Under the pieces are notes generated by a model. It ran no database searches. It saw only the letters and a list, made by a program, of their open reading frames with translations, and was not told where the DNA came from. The translations under genes were made by a program, and so were the position numbers. Of a stretch of DNA of 64,000 nt, positions 25,090 through 33,115 are shown in pieces. Every line of letters starts with the position of its first letter. Positions within the stretch are counted from its first letter, which is position 1. Where the stretch lies: contig JAHBUC010000004.1 in the NCBI GenBank assembly GCA_019638275.1, forward strand, positions 62,001 to 126,000, read 5' to 3'. This DNA comes from Cyclobacteriaceae bacterium. GTDB lineage: Bacteria; Bacteroidota; Bacteroidia; Cytophagales; Cyclobacteriaceae.

Positions 25090-25445
25090 CGGGACGTGTA
25101 GCGCTTGAAGGTCTGGAGTTTCATGCATTTCATGGTGTATATCCGCACGAGCGCGAATCCGGAAATTGGTTTGAAGTAGACATTGCTGTTGAGACAGATT
25201 TTTCTTCTGCCGCCTTTCAGGATGATCTGGCAGGAACAGTAAATTATGAAACCCTCTTTCGGATTGTTAAAGAAGAAATGGATAAGCCCTCCAAACTTCT
25301 GGAGAAGGTGGCAGGAAAAATCATAGAAGATATTTTGGATGAGCTGCCGGTTGTTCAGTCGGTTGATATAAAAATTTCAAAAATAAACCCTCCAATTGGT
25401 GGTAAGTGCAAGCGGGCCACTGTTCAGGTTTTTAAAAAACGTTAG
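25086..25445 (+). CDS. folB: Dihydroneopterin aldolase
   Basis: 119 aa, the usual FolB length. Typical features: VALEGLEFHAFHGVYPHERESGNWFEVD (Tyr and Glu of the substrate site), TVNYETLF, and LLEKVAGKI (catalytic Lys region). It splits 7,8-dihydroneopterin into 6-hydroxymethyl-dihydropterin and glycolaldehyde in folate synthesis. It overlaps the DivIVA gene by 4 bases and the ChaN-like gene follows after three bases, so the three are one translation-coupled unit. Confidence 0.93.
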   Translation: MTGRVALEGLEFHAFHGVYPHERESGNWFEVDIAVETDFSSAAFQDDLAGTVNYETLFRIVKEEMDKPSKLLEKVAGKIIEDILDELPVVQSVDIKISKINPPIGGKCKRATVQVFKKR

Positions 25446-25448
25446 GTG

Positions 25449-26318
25449 ATGAAGCGAAGTGTTCTGATTGCCATGGTATTGTGTTTCTGTTTTGAATTCT
25501 TGTCGGCACAGGATAAGCCTGCATTCAAATTGTTTAGGAAAGAAGGAAAGCCAATCGAATATCAAAAAATGATAGCTGAATTGGCAAAAGCCGATGTGGT
25601 GTTATTTGGTGAGATGCACGACAATTCAATCAATCACTGGCTCGAACTGCAAGTGGCAAAGGATTTATACGCAATAAATCCAAAGCTTACCCTTGGTTTT
25701 GAAATGTTTGAGGCCGACAACCAATTGATACTTGATGAATACCTGACAGGCGTAATCGAAGAACGGCATTTGTTAAGCGAGGCAAAGGTGTGGGATAATT
25801 ATAAGAACGACTATAAGCCCCTGATTGAATTTTGTAAGACACAAAAGTTAAATGCCATTGCAACCAATGTGCCCAGGCGTTACGCCAACCTGGTGTATCG
25901 AAAAGGTATTGATGCGTTGAACACGCTTCCGGATGAAGCCCTCAAACATATCGCTCCTCTGCTAATTGAAATTGACTTGGAATTGCCGGGGTATAAAAAT
26001 ATGATTTCTTCTATGGGCGGACATGGCGGCCCGGGAAGCGGTGAGAACATGGCCCGATCGCAAGCGGTGAAAGATGCTACTATGGCATACTTTATCATTC
26101 AAAATCTGACTGAGGGCATATTCATCCATTATCATGGCGCTTATCACTCACAGAATTTTGAAGGAATCTATCACTATTTGAAAAAGGAGAATCCTAACCT
26201 GAGGATTGTGACCATTCATCCGGTTAGTCAGGATGTTGTAGATAAACTAAGTGATGAAAACAAAAACACAGCGGATTTCATTATTGCTATTCCGACTGAT
26301 ATGACCAAGACTTATTGA
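25449..26318 (+). CDS. ChaN-like haem/iron-associated protein (DUF399)
   Basis: About 289 aa with a signal peptide (MKRSVLIAMVLCFCFEFLSAQ). The ChaN family phrase VVLFGEMHDNSINHWLEL is present, as are LGFEMFEADNQ and the later MGGHGGPGSGENMARSQAVKDATMA and HYHGAYHSQNFEGI. Campylobacter ChaN is an iron-regulated haem-binding lipoprotein. Here the protein is Sec-exported without a clear lipobox. Start at the ATG at 25449 rather than the GTG one codon before. Its 3' end overlaps the convergent lipoprotein gene by 7 bases. Confidence 0.85.
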   Translation: MKRSVLIAMVLCFCFEFLSAQDKPAFKLFRKEGKPIEYQKMIAELAKADVVLFGEMHDNSINHWLELQVAKDLYAINPKLTLGFEMFEADNQLILDEYLTGVIEERHLLSEAKVWDNYKNDYKPLIEFCKTQKLNAIATNVPRRYANLVYRKGIDALNTLPDEALKHIAPLLIEIDLELPGYKNMISSMGGHGGPGSGENMARSQAVKDATMAYFIIQNLTEGIFIHYHGAYHSQNFEGIYHYLKKENPNLRIVTIHPVSQDVVDKLSDENKNTADFIIAIPTDMTKTY

Positions 26319-26725
26319 TCCTGAGCAACCTTTCGGCCTTCATCAAGGGCTTTCAACATCACGTCTTTAACAGACTGTACCCGCTTTAGTTCTTCTTCCA
26401 GGTAATCACGCTGTGCCTCCTTTTCATATTCCTCTGGACTGAATTCACGCATCCACACCATCATGCTCTTGCTGGCTGAATCCAGCAGGAGAATAGTTTT
26501 TTCCATTTCCTGCTTTTTGTTCTCCACCAGATCGGGCGAGTTTTTCACCTTCTCTTCAAGGTTTTTCTTCAGCCTGTAGAGTTCCTCCATGCTGGGCATC
26601 ACTTCATCATGGATGTCCATCACCTCATTGTAAAGCATTTTATTCGGGTCTTCTTCGGCTTTTTTCTGGCCGCAATAGGTTAGGGTAAAGCTTAGAAAGG
26701 CAAGGAGTGCAATCGTTTTTTTCAT
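26312..26725 (-). CDS. Small coiled-coil lipoprotein of unknown function
   Basis: 137 aa. The N-terminal signal ends in LTYC, a lipobox-like site with Cys18 (the -1 Tyr is atypical). The rest is helical and highly charged, rich in Glu and Lys (MEELYRLKKNLEEKVKN, DYLEEELKRVQSVKD), with no known catalytic motif. Similar short Bacteroidota proteins are sometimes labelled 'viral A-type inclusion protein', a name without functional meaning. It has its own well-formed promoter and is convergent with the ChaN-like gene. Confidence 0.8.
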   Translation of the reverse strand: MKKTIALLAFLSFTLTYCGQKKAEEDPNKMLYNEVMDIHDEVMPSMEELYRLKKNLEEKVKNSPDLVENKKQEMEKTILLLDSASKSMMVWMREFSPEEYEKEAQRDYLEEELKRVQSVKDVMLKALDEGRKVAQDQ

Positions 26726-26747
26726 GGTGATTTGTAGGATTTTGTAT

Positions 26748-26778
26748 CAAAGATACCTTCATGGGTACTCTCGGGCAA
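26748..26778 (-). promoter_or_regulatory. Promoter of the small lipoprotein gene (TTG-N20-TATCTTTG)
   Basis: On the minus strand TTG (26778-26776), 20 bases, then TATCTTTG (26755-26748), an exact -7 match. The leader to the ATG would be about 17 bases. Confidence 0.7.
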
Positions 26779-26809
26779 CCCAGCCTAACGGGTATTAGTG
26801 AAGGAAAAT

Positions 26810-26817
26810 TATTTTTG
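26810..26817 (+). promoter_or_regulatory. -7 promoter box of the pheA leader and operon
   Basis: TATTTTTG matches TAnnTTTG exactly. Transcription would start near 26823, about 49 bases before the leader-peptide ATG. No -33 TTG is seen at the standard distance. Confidence 0.5.
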
Positions 26818-26871
26818 AAATATTTTGCTGTCAATTGAAAATACCCTTTCTTTAGCCCATTGAATAAGAAA

Positions 26872-26958
26872 ATGAAAGGCATCAACGCATCTTTTTGGTT
26901 TTACTACTACTATTTTAAAGCCCTTCCGGGATTTGAACGAGTAGCGGTATGTTGTTGA
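26872..26958 (+). CDS. Aromatic amino acid leader peptide of the pheA operon
   Basis: A 28-codon frame, too short for usual gene calls, starting at an ATG behind an A-rich stretch (AATAAGAAA). It reads M-K-G-I-N-A-S then F-W-F-Y-Y-Y-Y-F at codons 8-15, then KALPGFERVAVCC and stop. Six Phe/Tyr codons with one Trp in a row of eight are characteristic of attenuation leader peptides that sense charged tRNA. It sits 74 bases upstream of pheA and is followed by a strong terminator. The peptide itself is not expected to have a function. No expression evidence is available from the sequence. Confidence 0.82.
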   Translation: MKGINASFWFYYYYFKALPGFERVAVCC

Positions 26959-26992
26959 TGAAAAGATAACAGAGAACTCAGAAAAGTCCCGG
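26926..26992 (+). promoter_or_regulatory. Predicted antiterminator pairing in the pheA leader
   Basis: CCGGGATTT (26926-26934), inside the leader frame just past the Phe/Tyr codons, can pair with AAGTCCCGG (26984-26992), the 5' arm of the terminator. The helix is 9 bp, eight Watson-Crick pairs and one G-U. It excludes the terminator. A ribosome stalled at the Tyr codons (26902-26913) would leave it free; a ribosome at the stop codon (26956) would cover it. Confidence 0.7.
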
Positions 26993-27014
26993 TGAATAGC
27001 CGGGACTTTTTTTG
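26982..27014 (+). terminator. Attenuator terminator upstream of pheA
   Basis: Perfect 11-bp stem AAAAGTCCCGG/CCGGGACTTTT with loop TGAATAG, followed by TTTTG; the 3' arm plus tail gives an unbroken run of eight T. It lies between leader peptide and pheA on the same strand, where a terminator would block the operon unless conditionally opened. Confidence 0.88.
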
Positions 27015-27032
27015 TGTCCTCATTTTTAGACT

Positions 27033-27884
27033 ATGAAAACGAAATCGACAAAAAGGAAATTAAAAATTGCCATACAGGGTTTGGCTGCAAGCTTTCACGA
27101 AGTAGCTGCACGAACCTATTTTCAGCAAGCGATAGAGCCTGTGGAGTGCCTCACATTTCATGAATTATGTGAAAAGCTAAAACAAGGCAAAGCTGATTTT
27201 GCGGTAATGGCCATTGAGAACAGCATTGCCGGAAGTATTCTTCCCAATTACTTTTTACTTCAGCAATACCATTTCAGTATTGTGGGTGAGTTGTACCTGC
27301 CTATACACATGCACCTCCTCACCTTGCCGGGTGTAAAGTTAGCCGACATCAAAACCATCGAATCGCATCCGATGGCGTTGCGTCAGTGTACAGAGTTTAT
27401 TCACACATTAAATGGAATTGAAGTCCGCGAAAGCGATGATACAGCTCTTTCGGCAAAGCGTGTTAAAACTTTAAAACTTAAGCATACGGCTGCCATTGCC
27501 AATGAACTGGCGGCAAAAAAATATGGGCTGCAAATACTGGAGAAGCGAATTGAAACCCACAAGAAAAATTTTACACGTTTTCTGGTGTTAACGCGTAAAT
27601 CAGAGAATAGTGAAAAAGCAAACAAGGCATCGTTGAGTTTTGAAGTGGCCAATGAAGTGGGAAGCCTTGCCGATGCATTAATGACGTTTAAGACGAATCA
27701 CATCAACTTATTGAAAATTCAGTCGGTGCCGGTAATCGGTAAGCCAAGCGAATACCGCATTCACGTAGATGTAGAGTGGAAGCGAAGGAAGCATTATGAT
27801 GATGCCATGAGACAGGTGTTACGCCAGGTGAAAAATTTAAATGTGTTGGGTGAATACAAGAAAGCAAAAATTGAATACAACTAA
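27033..27884 (+). CDS. pheA: Prephenate dehydratase
   Basis: 283 aa: a PDT catalytic domain (IAIQGLAASFHEVAARTYF, FAVMAIENSIAGSI, ESHPMALRQC, NFTRFLVL with the catalytic TRF) and a C-terminal ACT domain from about residue 200. It makes phenylpyruvate from prephenate. There is no fused chorismate mutase; the mutase is fused to the DAHP synthase three genes on. The ACT domain reads GSLAD and IQSVP where the Phe-binding GALV and ESRP motifs stand in E. coli PheA, so feedback by Phe may be weak or different. First structural gene after the attenuator. Confidence 0.93.
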   Translation: MKTKSTKRKLKIAIQGLAASFHEVAARTYFQQAIEPVECLTFHELCEKLKQGKADFAVMAIENSIAGSILPNYFLLQQYHFSIVGELYLPIHMHLLTLPGVKLADIKTIESHPMALRQCTEFIHTLNGIEVRESDDTALSAKRVKTLKLKHTAAIANELAAKKYGLQILEKRIETHKKNFTRFLVLTRKSENSEKANKASLSFEVANEVGSLADALMTFKTNHINLLKIQSVPVIGKPSEYRIHVDVEWKRRKHYDDAMRQVLRQVKNLNVLGEYKKAKIEYN

Positions 27885-27901
27885 GAATTGGATAAGAAAT
27901 T

Positions 27902-29092
27902 ATGATTGAAACAGCAACACGAGTACAAAATATCGAAGAATACTACTTCAGTAAAAAGCTGGCAGAAGTGAGGTCTTTGGATACGCCCAAACTAAAAGTG
28001 ATCAACCTGGGTATTGGTAGTCCGGACTTGGCTCCGGCAAAACCTGTTATTGATGCGCTTACTGCATCGGCACAGCGGCCCACAAGTCATGGTTACCAGA
28101 GTTACAAGGGTGTTCCGGAGTTTCGAAGAAGTATATCCGATTTCTATAACCGGACTTATGATGTAATCCTTGATCCTGAAACCATGATTCTTCCGCTTAT
28201 GGGATCAAAGGAAGGTATTCTCCATATCAGTATGGCTTTTTTAAATGAAGAAGATGAAGTGCTTATTCCTGATCCGGGTTATCCTACTTATGCTTCGGTA
28301 ACAAAACTTGTTGGTGCCAAACCCAGAACGTATACATTGAATGAGAATTTGAATTGGGGCATTGACCTGGAACAATTGGAGCAACAGGATTTATCCCGGG
28401 TAAAAATCATGTGGGTTAATTTTCCACACATGCCTACAGGTCGCATTGCTTCACGCGATGAATTGCAGGCATTGGTAAACTTAGCGCGTAAGCATAATTT
28501 TCTGATCATTAATGATAATCCATACAGCCTCATTTTAAACGAGCAACCCATCAGTATTTTATCAACAGAAGGAGCCGCAGAGGTTGCACTTGAATTGAAT
28601 TCGCTCAGTAAATCGCACAACATGGCAGGTTGGCGTTTGGGTTGGGTGGCCGGAAGGAAAGAATACATTGATGCCATACTTCGTGTAAGGAGCAACATGG
28701 ACTCGGGTATGTTCCTGAGCTTGCAACATGCTGCTGTGGAGGCTTTGAAGAATGATGCAAGCTGGTTCGCTGAACTGAATTCAATTTATGCGAACAGAAA
28801 GATGTTGGCGCACCAAATCCTGGATGCACTTGCGTGTACATATTCATCTAATCAATCGGGGTTGTTTGTGTGGGCAAAGGTACCAGATGAAATTGCGGAT
28901 GTAGAACAATGGATTGATCAAATTCTATATGGTGCCAAAGTGTTTATTACACCGGGTTTTATTTTTGGTCAGGCCGGAAACCGGTACATCCGACTTTCGC
29001 TTTGTTCCTCAGAGCAGCAATTGAAAGAAGCGCACCAGCGTATAGTGAATTGGAGGCAAGCGGAACCCGAATCAATAAAAATAAATCTGTAA
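27902..29092 (+). CDS. PLP-dependent class I/II aminotransferase, probably aromatic
   Basis: 396 aa, fold type I. It has INLGIGSPDLAPAKPV near the start, GYQSYKGVPEFR, DPGYPTYASVTKL, and the lysine site SLSKSHNMAGWRLGWVAG. The C-terminal YIRLSLC carries the carboxylate-binding Arg. In the usual consensus N-P-P-T-G the protein has H-M-P-T-G. Its place between pheA and tyrA argues that it converts phenylpyruvate and hydroxyphenylpyruvate to Phe and Tyr. The general family also includes LL-diaminopimelate and aspartate transaminases, so substrate is inferred from context. Confidence 0.87.
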   Translation: MIETATRVQNIEEYYFSKKLAEVRSLDTPKLKVINLGIGSPDLAPAKPVIDALTASAQRPTSHGYQSYKGVPEFRRSISDFYNRTYDVILDPETMILPLMGSKEGILHISMAFLNEEDEVLIPDPGYPTYASVTKLVGAKPRTYTLNENLNWGIDLEQLEQQDLSRVKIMWVNFPHMPTGRIASRDELQALVNLARKHNFLIINDNPYSLILNEQPISILSTEGAAEVALELNSLSKSHNMAGWRLGWVAGRKEYIDAILRVRSNMDSGMFLSLQHAAVEALKNDASWFAELNSIYANRKMLAHQILDALACTYSSNQSGLFVWAKVPDEIADVEQWIDQILYGAKVFITPGFIFGQAGNRYIRLSLCSSEQQLKEAHQRIVNWRQAEPESIKINL

Positions 29093-29096
29093 CAGT

Positions 29097-29999
29097 ATGA
29101 AGGTAACAGTTGTTGGATTGGGTTTAATTGGGGGTTCGCTAGCGATTGACCTGCGCAAAACAGGGTTGGCTACGGAGCTTGTTGGTGTGGATGCCAGCAC
29201 AACGCATGGCGAGCGTGCAGTTGAGTTAAAAATTGTTGATCGTATCGCGGACGAAAGCGAAGCGTTTGCATCAGCCGATCTTGTAATTTTTGCCATTCCT
29301 GTAAACCCGTTGGCAGGTAAACTGCCTCAAGTGTTGGATAGTGTTGCAAAGCAGACGGTGATCATGGATGTTGGATCGACAAAGGCCCAGATTTGTAAAG
29401 CGGTGACCAATCATCCCAGGCGTGCACAATTTGTGGCGGCTCACCCGATTGCCGGTACTGAAAACTCCGGACCGGACGCTGCTTTTTCAGGGTTGTTTAC
29501 CGGGAAAACTACCATCATTTGTGAACATCAGCGATCATCTGCGGAAGCGTTGGAACTGGTTGGCAAAGTGCTTGACGCTTTACAAATGAAAACCATTTAC
29601 ATGCAACCCGATGAGCATGACAAGCATGTAGCATACGTATCACATTTATCACACGTGAGCTCGTTTTTGTTGGGGCAAACGGTGTTGGATATTGAGAAGG
29701 ATGAGAAAAATATTTTTACCCTTGCCGGTAGTGGGTTTGCTTCAACGGTGCGTCTGGCAAAAAGTTCACCAGGCATGTGGGCACCCATCTTTGAGCAAAA
29801 CATGGAGTACCTGAGCCAGGCGCTACAAGAATATATCATACACTTACAACGCTTTCAATATCATTTGATGAAAAAAAATACAACCGAATTATACCGGATT
29901 ATGACAGAAGCGAACGAGATACGAAGAATACTGGATGGCACTGAGTTTACAAGTGCAACCCAAAAGGATAATACACAACCTGAACTGGTAAAAGCTTAA
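29097..29999 (+). CDS. tyrA: Prephenate dehydrogenase
   Basis: 300 aa. N-terminal NAD(P) Rossmann motif VVGLGLIGGSLAIDLRKTG, then VIFAIPVNPLAGKLP, DVGSTKAQI, FVAAHPIAGTENSG (catalytic His) and DEHDKHVAYVSHLSHV in the helical dimerisation domain. It oxidatively decarboxylates prephenate to 4-hydroxyphenylpyruvate. It starts four bases after the aminotransferase stop. No ACT or mutase domain is attached. Confidence 0.93.
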   Translation: MKVTVVGLGLIGGSLAIDLRKTGLATELVGVDASTTHGERAVELKIVDRIADESEAFASADLVIFAIPVNPLAGKLPQVLDSVAKQTVIMDVGSTKAQICKAVTNHPRRAQFVAAHPIAGTENSGPDAAFSGLFTGKTTIICEHQRSSAEALELVGKVLDALQMKTIYMQPDEHDKHVAYVSHLSHVSSFLLGQTVLDIEKDEKNIFTLAGSGFASTVRLAKSSPGMWAPIFEQNMEYLSQALQEYIIHLQRFQYHLMKKNTTELYRIMTEANEIRRILDGTEFTSATQKDNTQPELVKA

Positions 30000-30031
30000 A
30001 TCAATTGTAAAATCAATACAGACATTAACTT

Positions 30032-31135
30032 ATGAAAAAGGAACTACAACTTGAGCCGATGAAGAACTGGTCGCCCTCTGCCACTCGTCCACTGATTATC
30101 AGCGGGCCATGCAGTGCGGAAACGGAGCAGCAGATGGTTACAACAGCAAAGCAGATCGCAGCTACGGGTAAAGCGCATGTGTTGCGTGCCGGCATCTGGA
30201 AGCCTCGTACACGGCCCGGCCAGTTTGAGGGCATGGGCGAAGAAGGATTAAAGTGGTTGATTCAAGCGAAGCAAGAAACAGGTTTACCCGTTGCTACCGA
30301 GGTGGCCAATGCGGCACATGTGGAGGCGTGTTTAAAAGCGGGTGTTGATATTCTTTGGGTAGGTGCACGATCAACGGTAAATCCATTTTCTGTTCAGGAA
30401 ATTGCCGATGCACTGAAGGGAGTTGATGTACCGGTGTTGGTGAAAAATCCGGTTAATCCAGATCTGGAATTATGGATCGGTGCACTTGAGCGAATCAATA
30501 AGGCGGGTATTACAAAACTGGCTGCCATTCATCGCGGGTTTTCTTCCTTTGAAAAAGGCCCGTTCCGCAATGCACCCATGTGGGATATGGCCATTGAATT
30601 AAAAACACGCATTCCTGAACTCGACATCATCTGCGACCCCAGCCACATTTGTGGTACGCGTGAATTGATTCCGTTTATTGCTCAAAAAGCACTTGATCTC
30701 GATATGGCCGGGTTGATGATTGAAAGTCATATTCATCCGGATGCTGCGTGGAGTGATGCGAAGCAACAGGTAACGCCATCTTCATTATCAAAAATTATTG
30801 AAGGTTTGGTAGTGCGCAAACCTTCAGCTGAAGATAAAAATGTGAAGGATGCATTGAGTTTATTCCGCGAGCAGATTGATCAATTAGATGATGAGATCAT
30901 GCAGAAGTTAGCGGCCAGAATGAAAATATCTGAAAAAATCGGTCAGTTTAAAAAGGACAACCAGGTTACCATACTTCAGGTTAATCGATGGGAAGAGATC
31001 ATTCATACCCGTGTTGCACTTGGGCTGGCGATGGGACTCAGCGAAGAATTTTCGCGCGAAATGCTCAAGTTGGTACACCAGGAGTCGATACAGGTACAAA
31101 CCCGTATCATGAATAAGGCTGATGTTAAGGTTTAG
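30032..31135 (+). CDS. Bifunctional DAHP synthase / chorismate mutase (copy 2)
   Basis: 367 aa with the same two domains as copy 1 at 11.4-12.5 kb: ISGPCSAET, RAGIWKPRTRPGQFEG, WVGARSTVNPFSVQEIADAL, LVKNPVNPDLELWIGALERI, AAIHRGFSSFEKGPFRN, CDPSHICGTREL, then the AroQ helices (FREQIDQLDDEIMQKLAARMKISEKIGQFKKDNQV). It supplies DAHP and prephenate. It is the last gene of the attenuator-controlled pheA operon, so a shortage of Phe/Tyr should raise both the entry step and the terminal branch. The chorismate mutase activity of the operon is probably provided by this protein. Confidence 0.93.
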   Translation: MKKELQLEPMKNWSPSATRPLIISGPCSAETEQQMVTTAKQIAATGKAHVLRAGIWKPRTRPGQFEGMGEEGLKWLIQAKQETGLPVATEVANAAHVEACLKAGVDILWVGARSTVNPFSVQEIADALKGVDVPVLVKNPVNPDLELWIGALERINKAGITKLAAIHRGFSSFEKGPFRNAPMWDMAIELKTRIPELDIICDPSHICGTRELIPFIAQKALDLDMAGLMIESHIHPDAAWSDAKQQVTPSSLSKIIEGLVVRKPSAEDKNVKDALSLFREQIDQLDDEIMQKLAARMKISEKIGQFKKDNQVTILQVNRWEEIIHTRVALGLAMGLSEEFSREMLKLVHQESIQVQTRIMNKADVKV

Positions 31136-31194
31136 GTTTCTTGTTTTGCGTTAAAGTCTTAGTTTTAGGCTTCATTTTTGTAACCACAATTAGC

Positions 31195-31893
31195 ATGAAG
31201 CCAGTTACTCCGATTTTAACAACCTTAGTATTTATGACTTCTGTCCTGTTTGCGCAGGATGTTGACAAGAATTATTTATTGGGCAAGTTCAACCCGCATC
31301 AGGATGAGCGATTTGTGCAAATCGCGGATCAGTATTCGGGCGGATCAGCAAAGGGAGCATACCTGCGTAAGGAAACTTATGAAGCCTTTGTGCGTATGGC
31401 CGAGGCAGCCAAGGCCGATGGTGTTAACCTGATTATCATATCTGCTACACGAAATTATTTTCAGCAGAAAGCGATCTGGGAAAGAAAGTGGTCAGCTGAC
31501 TCTGAATCCAAAACTCCGGTGGATCGTGCAAAAAAGATTTTGCTGTATTCTTCCATGCCGGGTTCATCACGCCATCATTGGGGTACCGATATGGATCTCA
31601 ACAACCTGAACAATGAGTATTTTGATTCTGGCGAAGGCTTAAAAATTTATGAATGGCTGAAGGCCAATGCGCATGAATATGGTTTCTGCCAACCGTACAC
31701 GGCAAAAACTGATGGCCGCACAGGTTATGAAGAAGAGCGGTGGCACTGGTCATACACACCACTCTCTATTCCTTTTCTTGAAGCCTACAAAAAGTCCGTA
31801 ACCTTAGCGGATATAAAAGACTTTCTGGGTAGCGAAACAGCTGCTAAAATTGACATCATCGTCAATTATGTAGATGGTGTTTCGTGTAAATAA
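31195..31893 (+). CDS. M15 family D-alanyl-D-alanine carboxypeptidase (VanY-like)
   Basis: About 232 aa with a signal peptide (MKPVTPILTTLVFMTSVLFAQ). Zinc and catalytic motifs of M15B are clear: SSRHHWGTDMDL (His, Asp ligands) and EEERWHWSY (catalytic Glu, His ligand). The TRNYFQQKAIWERKW stretch precedes them. It trims D-Ala from peptidoglycan stem peptides in the periplasm. I take the ATG at 31195 because it begins the signal peptide; the upstream TTG frame adds nothing conserved. It is convergent with the MscS gene, two bases apart. Confidence 0.9.
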   Translation: MKPVTPILTTLVFMTSVLFAQDVDKNYLLGKFNPHQDERFVQIADQYSGGSAKGAYLRKETYEAFVRMAEAAKADGVNLIIISATRNYFQQKAIWERKWSADSESKTPVDRAKKILLYSSMPGSSRHHWGTDMDLNNLNNEYFDSGEGLKIYEWLKANAHEYGFCQPYTAKTDGRTGYEEERWHWSYTPLSIPFLEAYKKSVTLADIKDFLGSETAAKIDIIVNYVDGVSCK

Positions 31894-31895
31894 AT

Positions 31896-32948
31896 TTAGT
31901 TCTGTTTCGCGAGGTGGATGGTTTGTGTTGGAAATGCAAACTCGATGCCCCGCTGTTCAAATGCCTCGTAAATTCTGAAGTTAATGTCTTGATGAATATC
32001 CATGTACTGGGTGTAATCAGCGCTTTGTACAAAAAACACGATTTCAAAATTTAGACTGAAATCACCATAGCTCGCAAAATGTACGCGATCAGGTGTGGTG
32101 ATGGGTTCGTCTTCTAAAATTTTAGTAATGATACCCGGTATCTCTTTCAACTTCTCCAGCGGTGTTCCATACACTACACCAATCTGGAAGACGATGCGTC
32201 TTTGCTCCATTCGCTTGAAGTTATGAAGCCGTGAGTTGGTTAGGTTACTGTTGGAAATCACAACCTGTTCGCCTGATAAGCTTTTAAGCCGCGTTGTCTT
32301 AATACCGATGTATTCAACTGTTCCCTTTTTGTCTTCTACTACAATAAAATCGCCTACCTCAAACGGTCGATCGAAAAAGATCACAAAGTAGTTGAACAGA
32401 TCACCGAGAATGTTTTGCGCAGCCAGGGCAATGGCAATACCGCCAATACCCAAACCTGTAATGATGGCCGTAACATTGTACCCCAGGTTATCGAACAGGA
32501 ATACTGCGCCAAGCGTCCAAACCGTAATGTTGATTACGATCATGATACCTGTAATTTGCTTGAGCTTCGTTTCTCCGTTTTCCTGACGGAGTACGTAGGT
32601 TTCCAGCGCTTTCCGTATTACGGTAAGAATGATACGTACAACAAAAAACACGATTACCGCACTGGTAACAACGGTTACGATTCTTGAAATACGATCGGAG
32701 AGGGTGAGGTAGTGTATGCCCCAATAGAAAAGGGCATAGTTTAGTATGGGTAAGCCAAACCGTTCAACGCCTACAATAATGTAGTCGTCAATGGTTGTTT
32801 CCGTTTTTTCTGCCCAGGCTTTCAGTCGCTTAAGCAGATAATTGCGGAACATACGAAGCATGAGCATGCCGCCAAGAATGATGGCTACTGCAATCGCATA
32901 ATCCTGAACCGTATTATTGAAATATTTCTCCTCCAGTAAATTTTCCAT
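31896..32948 (-). CDS. MscS-family mechanosensitive channel
   Basis: About 350 aa. Three to four membrane helices (residues 15-130) are followed by the pore helix and the MscS beta domain: NLGYNVTAIITGLGIGGIAIALAAQNILGDLFNYFVIFFDRPFEVGDFI, then GTVEYIGIKTTRLKSLSGEQVVISNSNL. The C-terminal domain ends near FAFPTQTIHLA. It should open on membrane tension during osmotic downshock. The ATG at 32948 is preferred. An earlier ATG at 33002 would lie upstream of the predicted transcription start. Confidence 0.92.
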   Translation of the reverse strand: MENLLEEKYFNNTVQDYAIAVAIILGGMLMLRMFRNYLLKRLKAWAEKTETTIDDYIIVGVERFGLPILNYALFYWGIHYLTLSDRISRIVTVVTSAVIVFFVVRIILTVIRKALETYVLRQENGETKLKQITGIMIVINITVWTLGAVFLFDNLGYNVTAIITGLGIGGIAIALAAQNILGDLFNYFVIFFDRPFEVGDFIVVEDKKGTVEYIGIKTTRLKSLSGEQVVISNSNLTNSRLHNFKRMEQRRIVFQIGVVYGTPLEKLKEIPGIITKILEDEPITTPDRVHFASYGDFSLNFEIVFFVQSADYTQYMDIHQDINFRIYEAFEQRGIEFAFPTQTIHLAKQN

Positions 32949-32983
32949 TGTACCCGATAATTGCTTTTGAACGTTGATATGCG

Positions 32984-32991
32984 CAAAGTTA
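32984..32991 (-). promoter_or_regulatory. -7 promoter box of the MscS gene
   Basis: CAAAGTTA on the plus strand reads TAACTTTG, an exact -7 match. Transcription would begin near 32978, about 30 bases before the ATG at 32948, supporting that start. Confidence 0.5.
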
Positions 32992-33115
32992 AGGACTATC
33001 AACTTTTAACCCGACCGAAAAGCTATTATTCTGAAAGTTTATTAAGATTTCATACGATCAAGTGAACATTGTCCGTTCAATTTTCGAAATTTCATTTCCC
33101 TAATCCTTTCAACTT

